Source of the DNA: Sipunculus nudus
Lineage: Eukaryota > Annelida > Sipuncula > Golfingiida > Sipunculidae
Assembly (NCBI GenBank): GCA_026874595.1
Contig: CM049322.1
Span: 6,683,900 to 6,747,899, forward strand
Length of the DNA stretch: 64,000 bases
Reading direction: 5' to 3'
Part shown: piece by piece, positions 46,918-59,673 of the stretch
Layout: every line of letters starts with the position of its first letter
Numbering within the stretch: the stretch's first letter is position 1
Notes under the pieces: generated by a model
Told to the model about the DNA's origin: nothing
Seen by the model: only the letters and a program-made list of their open reading frames with translations
Databases searched by the model: none
Made by a program: the position numbers and the translations under genes

Positions 46918-49741
46918 ATGAATGAACATCCAGATAGGCGATCATATTTCTTATTTAAGAATCCACATGTACGTCAGTTTGTAATAGATGAGGTGTGTCA
47001 TTTTGAACAGGGAAGCTGTTGCTTTAAGGGTAAGGAAGATAGCGCCAGAGAAGAAACGGACACACCACTGCGCCGTTTTGGGATTGTGCCATCTGATGTA
47101 TGTTGATACTTATGTTTTAGCTATTATCACTACAGGAACCGTGTGCCTGTAATAAAGGCAGACATGATTCTCATTTCTAATACATTAGAGTATGAAAAAA
47201 GCTGTGTTTTAATACGTTTTTTTCATATAGTAAATCTTCCTTTAATCTTTCAGGTGAGCACCCGGCGTAATTATTATTTGAAGAGTCCTAATCTAATAGT
47301 AAGTTATGCCGGAAGATTAAATGTTTAGAAGGGTATACTCGATTGAGGCTTAAATGTTTGGATAAAAAACTATTTCTATAATGTGTTATACCAAAGCTAT
47401 CATGTATTAAACACAGACATGTGTTCGTATTCAGTGAAACCGGATTGAAAGGAAAACTAGTGTGAGTGAATATTAGTAATTAAAACGTTTGTCGCTGTCT
47501 GACCTTCTTAATTATCAAGATGCATTACAGTGCTTTTCTTTACTATTGGTACATTTATAGGTTAATGAAAGCACATCGGTACCCATGTATGGGCAGAATA
47601 ATCCCCTTCAGATGAGGACCCAGGTAGGAGCGATATAATAATTGATATGCCCGCTAAATAACTTGACTTGACGTATTTATTATATTGATTATAATTATAA
47701 TTATTAATATGATTTTCATTGTACTTTCTAAAGGATACAAACGCTCATTATCGGACAAAGGGAAACCCTATGGATTACAACAGACATGCGGAATACGATA
47801 CCGATGTACAGGTATATTGTAACAATAGGTAATAATGTTTGTTTATACTTTATTTGGACCTCATACGGAACCACGGCTCATGGTCGAGATTTATTCTTGT
47901 TCCTATATTTTGTTCTAAATGTTCCAGAATGTTAGAATGTAAACTTACATCCGTCAGTGCCATTGAATAGAGATAGATCCTGTACAATCCACCGACTAAT
48001 AATCATCTACATCCATAAATATGTAGTGATACAGGATTTATAAAAGAAAAAATTCCTGGTCTTTTTTTTAATTATAAATATTGATTCATACTGAAATCCA
48101 ATACATATGGGTTTCGCCAAATATTTATAGTCAAATGTATAATGATTTTAGGCAGGTTTTAATCTCAATGCCATTTCATACTAAGATAATTGAATTCGTA
48201 ACTAAATCTCAGTTAATAAATATCTGAATATATTAATATCTCCTCAGTCAATTAACTTAATACAAGAAGACAAATGTACGATCGAATAGGAAGATATAGA
48301 TATCAACACGTTTAGTTGACCGTGAATCATTCTATTTGAAACAATTATTCATTGTTGTAATTACATTTTTATTCAATAAAGATACAGACCTAATAGTTTC
48401 GACATGTAAATAATATAATGTTTCGTGTTTTCTACATCCATGTATTTATCTATAGTGTAGAAAGAAGTTCTATGGCTCACAGTCATACGGGTTGAACGGC
48501 GATGACCGATACAGACAGGTAGATGCATAAGACGTATGAGTAACTAGACTGACGATTTTGCTATTACCGCAACATTACATAAATTATCACACAGAATATC
48601 AAAACAGTTTAAAGAATAGCAAATGTTGTATTCTTTCAAATGATTGTTTTCCCTGACATGTCCCTAGGCACAATGTAACTTGACGTTCATGGATAGAGAA
48701 AAAGCTACCGATTTTCACGGACAAGGCATATCAACTAGAAATTTACAGGTGTGTTATATTCGAAGTTGCCTTAAGTATGTATATTATGTACGTATCAATA
48801 TCGATTTGGCATTATTGTGGGAGTATGCAAGTCCTTTCAAGGAAAGAGAGTTTGACATGTCTTTATAAATGTTTCTTCAGAAAGGCAACTTATATAGAGG
48901 TAGAAGCTTAAACAGTCTTGATTCAGCTTGTTCAAGGACGTTTCGAATCTATACGGTTTGTATGGTTCCTTATTTGTACTTCTTTTCCTTTAATATATTT
49001 CAAGGCAGTTTCGTATGTATCCGGTTTGTATGATTCCTTATTTTTACTTTTTCTCCTTTAATATATTTCATTTCCATTAATCTGCATTAAATTATGTATG
49101 ATATTGTACCCTAAATCTATAATCTTACGTCTTCTCTCAACTAATGCGCTGCTGTCGGCTCATTTAAACCATAGTAATATCTAACCTTAATTACTGTAAT
49201 TCGGTTCTTGCTGGGCTACCTGCAGAGAGAGACTCCTGGCTACAAATGGTTCAGAATAATACGACGCGCCTAATTCTTAAGAAACGTAAGACCACGTCAC
49301 GCCGTTGCTCAAACAGCTCTATTGGCCTTCCGTCAAGTACCGAGTACAATAAAAAATGCTGTTTTTGTTTACCGCCATTTTGATGGCTCACTTTCATCAT
49401 ATTTGTCTAAAAATTAATTTCTAATCGCCCTTTGCGTACGCTGCACTTGGCTGGTTGTTATCTCCTCAAAGTACCAAAGTGTAATATGAAAGTCAATGAA
49501 CGATACTTCCGTTTCATTGCCTGAAAAATCTGGCATTCGCATCCTATTACACTTAGAAAATCCTCGACTCTTGCATCATTTAAAACTAATTTAAAAAGTT
49601 ATCTATTTCTGCAAACCTTTGGTAATAAATATACATCATTTCTTTTCAGGCACAGGAAGTAAATTTTCATGAAATTTTTAATGTGTGTGTGTGTTTTGCG
49701 CTGTGAGTCCGCAGAATTAGCGCTATATAAATACTATATTA

Positions 49742-49775
<34 letters not shown>

Positions 49776-52700
49776 CACTATATTTCAGCTAAATATCTAT
49801 TTCAAGTGGATGGCACGTATTTTATTCTCTGAGAAAACATAACAATGGATACTTTATTTGATAATATTATCAACATAATCCTATTATACTTTATGTATCT
49901 TGGTGAAAATGTACATCGGTGCTTTCCGCCTTAAATACCTTAATTCATAGGAAGAACGGGTCCGATAAAGCCAATTGGAAAATAAAAATGTATTCAGATG
50001 TCAATTCTTTCATTTATAGAGTCTTTTCTGAAATAAAGTATACATTTTTCTTGCCACTACAGAGGCCTATTTTTCACACAACATCAAGAACACAGAAAAT
50101 GTATTTTCAGAGACATACTTTGAAAAGAAATAGGAACAATCATGACTTGCTGTAAACCTAGAAAACAACAAAAGAGTCAGCGATGGACTGACTAACAAAT
50201 TGCCAATGTTTACATTTTCAAGTTATTCAGAATTGAATACAGAAATTCAGATAGTTCACCTCTCGTAACAAAAAGATATATTAATTCATTAAAATAATTT
50301 AATAGAAAGATATAGTGCTGGATATGAATGCTGCTTTTTCAGAGTCATGAGGACGATCAGCTGGCCCAAAATTTCCCGAAAGTCATGAATTTATCTCAAC
50401 AGGTGAGATATTTGCTTCTATATTCAAAATATATGTATACCCAACACAATATGATGATGCATTGTGAAAGTATACAGCTTTCTTCATAACTTATTATCAC
50501 ACATAACATATAAAATTCTTATATATATTAAGCGAATTCCTGAATATTCATATATATTCCCCCAAAAATGTCAAAGGGACAACTAATATCAGCCAGCTGT
50601 AAAAAATCAAACATCGGGTGAATGTTTCGACCATTTCATTTTTTAGAATGTTGGAGCAAGTGATATTTTGCATCAATGGAATATGGAAAGCACTGTACTT
50701 CAGAAGGTATGAAACAGATGCCATGCCAGGTGCTCAGACGTAAAATTAATTAAAAGAGCGATAAATGAAAACGTTTCAGTGTCAAGTGGTAAACACAAGC
50801 TGTGTGCTGTTTGTCATTTTAGAAACGTCTCAACAGATCTCAGAGCCTTTTAATAAATTTCCCATCCAGAGGATTGACTCCGCATCCGGTATATTGTTTG
50901 CATGCATTCTAATATTATATTAATGCTACAATTAATAAAGTTAAAAGCAAATTCTAAGATTTGATCATAAATCGAGGTGTATAATTACATGCATTAATTT
51001 CACGTTCAAAAGGAAAAATAAAGAGTTGTATACGATACCAGTTTTTACACTTTTAATAAATAGTTCACCATATGTCTTAGATATATTATGCTTTGTAAAT
51101 GCAAAGGGTATTATGAGTTTTTACAAAATCTTAAACGAACATATAGCCGAAATTGGAGGGTACAGTAATATTGCGGTTGCACTGCGGTTGCACTGTCTTA
51201 TTATTTTAATTAAAAAATCGGTTTTAAAATGCATATAGGGTACCTGATGTTATATTTACTCTCGAGTACATGTGCATTTTTGTCTTTGTTACTGCCATGA
51301 TTTTTTTTATTACCAGTCATCAACATTTATGGACATTATACGGTATATGATTACCATTGTGTCAGATAAATCGTTTCTTTCTGATAAACAAATTTCCTAA
51401 ATTGATCTACTTTATTCATCAGGATTCCATGGCCTATGGACAATCTTCCTTAGAGATAAGTGTACCTCCGGGAACAACGTTATCAATATCACAGGCAAGA
51501 TTATGTTTCTATCACGCGTAAAGGTAACAATATGCATTAGAATAAAACGTAAAATATTAATAAAAATTAATCATGCGTCCTCTTCTATGCAGGATTCTAT
51601 CAAGTTAAACATGGAAAATAGAGAAAATTCTGCTACGCACCAGGTAAGTCTCAAACACAGACATATATGTTCTTGTGTAGCAATCCATATGAAATTGGAG
51701 AAGTAGAATTGTTTTTATAAATTGTTAACTTTTTTATTTCAATGGCGATCAACGTAAACCTAAAACATTTTCTAATATTATTTTAAAATTACAATATTGA
51801 TTGTTTCATAAAAATACTATGCACCGTTTACATAAATAATCCGATCATATAATTTCGTTACAGACAGAATTTGTTCCATTGTATGAATATAATGGAAATC
51901 GACTTCGAGCATTCAGGGATAATATAAACAAGTTGGTAGAACAGTTGGCCCAAGCAACATGTGCTCATTGCTTAATCTGTGCTGCAAGCGGCGTTAGAGA
52001 TCCACTGATGAGAAAAATCTTTGAGGAATTTGAAGCTCGTTTCGAAAGGGTAAATTGTAGCTTGTAACACAGCAAAACAGCGCGTTAAACTCTTATCTCG
52101 AAACACAAGAATTATACCTGCTCAAACATTTACGTCACCTTTATAGTTAAACATTATCATTCTGAAATATATATTGTATTAAAGCAATATTTCTCACCGA
52201 ACAAAATCTCGGGAGAAGATGACAATACCCCTTGTGAGCCCGGAATATACTGGTGGACAAAATCATTCAGAGAGCAAAGAGAAAATGGCAAGGTAAGTAT
52301 TAGATTTGCTACGTTTGGTAAATATCGTTTGGGCATAAATTAATCTAAATTTGTCCCATTAATAACTAAATAATGCAGTTGATATTTTAAATATATATTT
52401 AAATTTCATATTTGATTCAAATATATTTTCACAATCATTTAAGGGTCGCATCATATTATGCTTGTAGAAGGAATATATATTCTTACAGTACATGGAAAGT
52501 GAAGGCCTTTTCTTACACGAACAAGCTCGCACAGCTCTAATGGAGATTTATTTCCACCTTGGAAATGTTTTGGTATTTTTGTTTATGAATTCATCATCTC
52601 CTTTTCAGTGTTCTCAGTATTCTCCATCAGTCGAAATTGTGATGTGCCTTTCCTTAAATAATATGCTTCTTGTACATTAATGAATTGGGATAGGTTTTTA

Positions 52701-53950
52701 ATTAAGAGAATATTTTTTTTCATATTACCGGTATTGTAATAAAGATGGTGTTTTCTCTAATATCTTTGAAGTTGTATGGATTACATAGAAGATTTGACGA
52801 CACGATTTTAGAAGATTTGGTTGTATGTATTTTGGACTTATATTCTTTGATACAAGCACATAGGCTTTTGCACCTACCTTGCTAACCATTTGTTGACTGT
52901 ATATACACAATTTTAGAATAGGTCATTCTTTCATCATTTGAAAATTGTTTTTAACTTTGCCGCAGTCATTCATTCCCGTTGGACATCCCTCGTATCGCAT
53001 GGCCAAAGCTGGAAAACGAAAGGCGAGTCTTAATACTTATGCCTTCAATGCTTGACGTAAAATGAAACAAGTTTGGTCATCCGGATTGTGCCAAATGTTA
53101 CATTTTCATCGTCCTTTAATACATTTGCTTCCTATTTTCTTCTAGAGTTTATGTCTGCTGTTAACTTCTTGGATAGATCCGTCCTTGTATGGATATGGAA
53201 GGGAAGGAGGGACCTGTTATATAGACGAAGTCATGGTGCGCAGATCTTTGTTCTTCGAAAATATTTTCTTATAAATCATATTTTGTAGAAGAATGACGTA
53301 AAGGATATTTAGGATGATTCTAAGGAGTTATATATGGAAATCAGTCACTATATAGCATCATGATTTTTATAGCTTTTACATTTTTATGGCCCTAATTATT
53401 CTATTTCTGTATCTTATGCAGTTCAAGGGTCCTTTTGAGCAAGGGAAAAATCGTATTATCAAGGTGTTTGGTTTGCCAGATTGCTTCCTTTTACCAAGGC
53501 CGCACAGGATTACAGGTGTGGAACATATGCGACTTGTATAATTAATGTATCTCCAATGACAGAGAGAATATCAATAAGGAAAAGTAAAGTAGGAACCGCT
53601 TAATTGAATCCGGAAAAAACTATTCCCCATCGGAATAGTTTGAATTTCTGTGACAAAAACTAGCTAATTCTACCATACATTTTCAAATATTTCATGTTTC
53701 AGGCGAATTGGTTGATGAGATTGTTGATTATCTAACGGATAGATGTGCTGCTCAATCTGTAACAGACGAAAGTATTTCAGAAGCTTTGGAGAAATGCAAC
53801 GGTAACCTAACAAATGATGTAATCTTATAATAATTATCTTATACGAGTACATAAAACATGGCATGCATTTTAGGCATATATGTCTTTAAATTTTTTTTTA
53901 TAATTTCAGGTGTCATGAAAACATTTAACCAACAACAACCAACTTATTAA
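46918..53950 (+). CDS. Unrecognised gene of about 21 short exons
   Basis: Exons: 46,918-47,097; 47,254-47,298; 47,561-47,623; 47,734-47,811; 48,456-48,518; 48,668-48,748; 48,881-48,955; 50,343-50,402; 50,647-50,706; 50,823-50,888; 51,423-51,494; 51,593-51,643; 51,864-52,049; 52,185-52,292; 52,489-52,566; 52,966-53,022; 53,146-53,235; 53,422-53,515; 53,703-53,801; 53,910-53,950. They sum to 1,647 nt, 548 codons plus TAA. Introns are phase 0 except the last two (phase 1); two donors are GC (after 51,494 and 53,022). The first half is hydrophilic, 15-27 residues per exon, often ending in Gln and rich in Tyr/Asn/Arg (HYRTKGNPMDYNRHAEYD). The second half looks folded: NINKLVEQLAQATCAHCLIC, IYWWTKSFREQ, SWIDPSLYGYGREGGTCYID, VDEIVDYLTDRC. 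No signal peptide or membrane helix, so probably intracellular. I know no family that fits. The first exon may be longer or preceded by others; a further exon may lie near 50,063-50,151, where the frame does not fit. Confidence 0.7.
48941..49076. repeat. Local tandem duplication spanning an exon end
   Basis: Two copies of about 66 bp: 'tttcgaatctatacggtttg' with following 'ttccttatttgtacttcttt', and 'tttcgtatgtatccggtttg' with 'ttccttatttttactttttc'. The first copy includes the last bases and splice donor of exon 48,881-48,955, so the donor is present twice. Confidence 0.8.
49130..49776 (+). mobile_element. LINE (CR1/L2-like) 3' end in intron
   Basis: Decayed coding text reads LNYCNSVLAGLPAESLQMVQ, then TTRLILKKRK, later KIWHSHP and ASFKTNLKSYLFL. 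This is the order seen at the C-terminus of CR1/L2-type reverse transcriptase proteins (YCN..L.GLP..LQ.VQN.ARL ... W..LP ... FK..LK..LF). The 3' end 'agcgctatataaatactata' followed by (TTATTA)n at about 49,741-49,776 is also the usual kind of tail for this group. Frames are interrupted. It lies in the long intron between exons 48,955 and 50,343. Confidence 0.75.
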
Positions 53951-54283
53951 TTAACCACGTGTTTGGTGATGAGGAGTCCTATAGAAGTCGCTGCCAGCAA
54001 GACGAAGGATTATAGTTAGCATATGAATGCCGTTGCTAGACCTTGCTTTTCATGAACTATAGTGTTTTTTTCTTCAACTGACGAGTTTGTCTTCAGCGGA
54101 ATGGATACAATGGTAGTTATTGAATAGCAAAATGGAATACGGCCGATCAAGATACGGATATATATTCTGCTGTGTGGGCCTTTGGATCAACAATATCATT
54201 ACACTGCCTGTCCTTTGGAAAAAATCAGATTACGGATTGAGATATTGCATTACATTATTGTTATATCCTTAAGTATGACACTG

Positions 54284-54345
<62 letters not shown>

Positions 54346-54380
54346 TATATTCATTATATTTGTATATAAGATTTGTAGTG

Positions 54381-54422
<42 letters not shown>

Positions 54423-55187
54423 TAAAATATAATATGAAATGAAATCAAAAGGCTTTATGCAATGGACCTCGGCGTTTCTGATTTAATATTCAGTGGTAAT
54501 TGCATTTTAAATATAAACAAGGGCAGAAAACCTCTCCAGGAAGTATTTGGCGTGTCGAGTGTTTATTTCTTTCGAAATATATATTTCGCTTGTAGAGAAT
54601 ACATGCACATCTTAGGTATATCATGACAATCCCGATTAGCGACCGACGTATGTATTTCCTTTTACACTGTTGTGTGGAACTCTTTACTTATATTTCTATA
54701 TAGAAGATTTATGCACATAAGGTAGAGACCCCTTTAACTATTATACCTCCAGTCTTCAACAAGTTGTAGCTCGTAATATATGGTTCATATGAAGTCCTAT
54801 TTTGCATGCTGAACTAGGTATGTAATACACACTTATTCAATAAGTCTCCATAAAGAAGAGTTCTCGGAGGTCTGCAGTCACTAAAAATAAAATGGATACC
54901 GTCGAACTCATTTATAAATGTAAAACCGAGCGTTCATGAAATAATTAATCTAACAATACTCAAACATACTCTGAATAACTACCAAAATTGGCGGAAAATG
55001 TGTAAATAACGTGGCTTATTATACTCCATAATAATTACTTGTAAATGGTTTGAACAGTGAACTGTTGGTTGCTTCAGTAAATTGTCGAAAATATATTTAT
55101 ATTGTTTTGCCATGCAGAAGTTTACTTCTGTATTTCCCGCTTAACATCCGTTTCCGAATTTCTCAATGTGAAACGTTGAACACAAAA
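53951..55187. other. Intergenic with (TA)n arrays
   Basis: Contains TA arrays at 54,291-54,341 and 54,386-54,421. No gene found. It separates the unknown gene from the four-CTLD gene; both lie on the plus strand. Confidence 0.5.
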
Positions 55188-57272
55188 ATGGAACGTTTTA
55201 TAATTGGACTCCTTTCACATGTTTACATCATGACGTACGGTACTGCCAAAGGTTGGTTATATTTACAATTATCATTTCGCAATTCTTATTTCTTCCGAAT
55301 GTTTCTTCATGATTTAAGCATGGACTTAGGGTAGTATTACACTTGTATATATATTGAACAACAAATTTCACTTAAATCAGGTTATATCCAGCCCAAAGGG
55401 TGCTCAAGGGAGGTATTCAGTGACAAATATCCTTTTTGTCTAAAACACTGTGACTTTCCAAACATGCGAAACAAACGGCACATCGAACGGTTAAAAAATG
55501 AAATGGAGAAGAGAAACATTATGGTTGTCTGGACAGGCCTAAGGCGAACTGTATTCCAGGGGTTTACCTGGATGGATTGCATGACATGTAAGATTAAGAA
55601 TAATAATTTCTGATTTTATTTCTATTTATTTATATTTTTTGTTTTCAGTTTAATGATGATAATAAAATAATAATAATAATAATAATAATAATATGAATGA
55701 TATGAATAATATGAATTTAACAACAATTATATTCTTATTAAAGGACAATATTAATAATAATCATGAGCAGATATATTCATTTTCTTATAGAAGTAAATAT
55801 GAATGTGATTAAATTGAATAAACTAATGTTGATTGATTACATTAGCGCCTATTCCGAAGGAAGAAATTATGAAATGCGCCTATCTCGATTTGCGACATGC
55901 AGATATCAAGGCCAGCCTATGTCATTCTTTTGATAAAGGAGTACTTTGTTACAAAGAAGGTTTTGTATGAATCCATATCTTATAAACATTCACTTATACA
56001 CAAAACATATGTACAGTAGAACGGCTGTATTACGGTCACCATCGGGACCGGATGTAAGTGGCCTTAATACAGGAGTGGCCGTTATACAAGACTTGACCAG
56101 GAAAGGGGGGTTAAAATGTAACACGAAACCAAGTTCAAATCTTTATTACAGTCTACAAAATAAACGTATATACAGAGTATTAGTATAATTATTAATATCA
56201 ATAAAAAAAAATAAAATATTTACAATCACATCAACCCTATTTATAACAATTACCAACAATATATATAAATACAGTGTTTGTTATAAATTACAAACAGATT
56301 GTATATCCATAATATTTGTACAAATTTGTTGAACCACTGCCACCTGGCATCGTTCAGTTTATCATTCTCTGTAGATACACACTGTCTTTATCTACTGGCA
56401 TTTGCGTTTTCTTCATACAGTTCCATGATCTCTCGCTTCCTCTTAAGTATGTTTTAAACTTGAGTTCGGCCGACACCATATATTTCTGCTAGCTGTCGGC
56501 TGGTTTCTCCCGTCACTCTTCCTGGTCAGATCTACCTTTTCTTTGAGAGCAAGTTCATGTCTTCATGGTCGCCATAATGGTCAAAGTGATTGGGACAGAA
56601 TATACGTGACATTTTATACATGTAATAATGTTTATTTTACCTTTATAATTATTCACATAAGAGTAAATTGTGCGATGCGTGCCGCACTGTTTTCGTTTGA
56701 TGTACGTGTTCACAAGGACATTAAAGAAAGTTTAAAGATCCACAGTATGCCTAACGTTTTTTTATGACATAATCATAGGGACCCGCTGGTTTTCATCCGT
56801 TAATTTAATGACAAACACCCTGTTTAAGATCCGGCTCGCACGACTGATTCACAAACATAAACGCAGGTGGGAACACATGCCTTACTATTGTGCATACTAA
56901 TGAGGATGTGTGGGGGTAGTACGACGCTATACGTGTCAAACAACTCAGTCACGGTCGAGGGGTTATCTTTATGCTGGCACTCATTAACAGACAGGAAAAT
57001 GTGACAGCGGACACTTGGGTAATGATATTGAGGTCAGACGTGGCCGCTCGATTTGTTGAGCCCTTGTCACGGAGTCATTGCCCCTGACCGTAATTGAGGC
57101 GTTTCCCGGCCTCCGGGACCGAGAAACCTGGCCGTAATACGGAATAGAGGAGTGACCGTAATTGACAACAAAATGATTATGAAATATAACGGTCGAAAAT
57201 TCGGGACCGGAAAATGTGACCGTTATAGCCGTATTGACCGTTATTGAGGCGTGGCCGTTAGCAGACGTTCTA

Positions 57273-57343
<71 letters not shown>

Positions 57344-59619
57344 TATTTCTATATAGCCAATGGTGAGTCACTGAATATGGAGAGAATAAACATGTATATT
57401 TAGAAAGGTCTGCGCTATCCAAAAGAGGAAGGAGCACGGGCCGTCCAATTTCCGGGTTCCAGCTCTCCGATTCGGTTACAAGAAATACTTTCATAACTTT
57501 TGTTCACGGTAGACTCTGAATAGAAATCTCTTGTATCCTAGTGATAGAACAGCCTAAGCCTAAGCTGGAGGTTAGAGATTCGATTCCCTATCGGGTTTAA
57601 TCAACTTTTCTGTGTGTGAGTATTATATCTTTCTAAATTCAGTGATTCAGGATTGACTGGTCATATATATTCATACATATGTAGATTGATATATCAATGT
57701 CTGTATGAATATCTATAAATACAATTGCTGAGACCGACTTCCTGAATCTAAGGTTAGAGCACAGGACTCAAGGTCTTTTGATCGTGAGTTTTGAACTTAG
57801 CCGAGGCGGTGAGTTTTTTTCACAGTCGGCTACCGCCAGGAGTGCGGGCCCTGTAGAATTGGGACACTGTGCCCAACAGTCGTATTTCATTCACAGCGAG
57901 TGTGCCTTTCGGGGTTCTTCGTTGTTGACACCCCCCCCCCCCGAGCCACCTGAGCTGTAAACCGAGCCTGTTTGACACCGGGTTTATCGCATGTAAACCC
58001 TCTCATGTAGTCCGAAACCGGAATGGAATTCTGCAATGATATGCGAGCGTAAAATTGGAGGCGACTGACTAGAATTATGTCACTTTACTGGTTCCTCAAA
58101 GTTTGTGCATGCATAGAATTTTTCGAGATCCCTGGTTCTTCTTTAAGTCGTAAAGGAGAATGTCATAGACCCATTCACACTGGCTTGAATTACTTTTCTG
58201 TGTATACTGTTGTCTTGATACGTTCAAAGCGTGAAAGCAAATAACCCTTTTCAGCCTCTGATTGCCATTTTAAAATATAATTTGTAGACGTGAAGGTTTC
58301 AGATACATTGTTTATAGCGAAACATCCATCCATACACTACGCACCGAAATAGAAAAAAATATAAAATGAAAAATTCTTAATGCTGATGTATATATTCCAG
58401 ACTGCCGTACATGCTCGGGGTTGGTGGACCCGGGATACTGTGTGCATTATGGAAATAAGTGCTATGCCAGGTTTGATTTTAATATCACATGGAATTACGC
58501 ACTGGAATATTGCATTGAAAAGCAGTTACAACTGGCTGTTTTTGATGAAAATATAATGAATATATTCCCTGCTTTTGTAAAAAGAATAAAAAAGCAGTCC
58601 CGCTATTTCTTCTTATACTGGATTGGCCTTCGAAGGGAGGATTGGATTAATCCTGAACAAGTGAGAGAAGGTATCCCCGTGGCATATGTGTCGATGCGCA
58701 TGAAGAACTATTTTGAGAAATGTCTCCAACATAATACGATCCCTATTGTTTCTGTATTATGCTCGCAAAATAAATAATAATATGAAGCAGTAGAGATACA
58801 CAAATAAATTTTGAAGCACTGCGTTTTCTATGCAACAGAGTCCCTTTAATAACTCTTTGTTTATCGGTACAAATTATAATTTATCTTTCCCATAGACCAA
58901 GAAATAATAGTAGGAACACTCACATGGGCAGCGGGACATCCTCGTGTAGACAACGAATGTGCGGTTTTTAAGCGTTTATCTGGAGCATATGTGATAGAGT
59001 CTGCCAACTGTCAGTCATATTATCCTTCGGCTTGTATATTACCTGGTAATCTTTATGTCCATTTGAAAGGAGTATTATTCCAATTTACAAAAACAAAATT
59101 TAATAAAAAGTTTAAAATTTTGATTTACTACCCTACTTTTACAGATGTTGGGTGCAGATTCCCTAACAAGCAAATAACATCTAAATAAAATGAAAAATGT
59201 TCAGATGCATCGACTGAGAAATAAAGAAATATAAGATGGCTCATGGTAAAATCACCATATTTAAAATAACGACAAATGTATTTTGTATTGCATTCTAGTT
59301 TTACAAAGGGTTTATGAAGTCATTAAACCTTACATCAATACTCTATCTAATGTTCTGAAATATTATCATGTTCAGACACGATTTTAGTATTTTTTTCCAA
59401 ACTCACAGATAATATGATCGAAATAACGGGATGTGGACCACAGAGAAGAGGCCATCTCAATTGTCAATATGCACACAGTAACTGTATATCACAGGATGGT
59501 AACTACGATGAAGAAAAAATAGTTAATTTTATGAAAGTACTTGGCCTTGTAACAATTTCTGTTCAATACAAGAAGACATGGCTGGGGGAATTCATTTGGC
59601 TGAATTGCCAGCGATCCGG

Positions 59620-59673
<54 letters not shown>

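Noticed and set aside
50063-50151. Additional exon of the 21-exon gene (RPIFHTTSRTQK...)
   Set aside because: It has a good acceptor but no donor that keeps the phase needed by the next exon (50,343), so it was left out of the model.
57778-57960. 60-codon GC-rich frame ending in PPPPEPPEL
   Set aside because: It falls in a tRNA-derived SINE-like element with a C-run; no splice sites or homologous exon.
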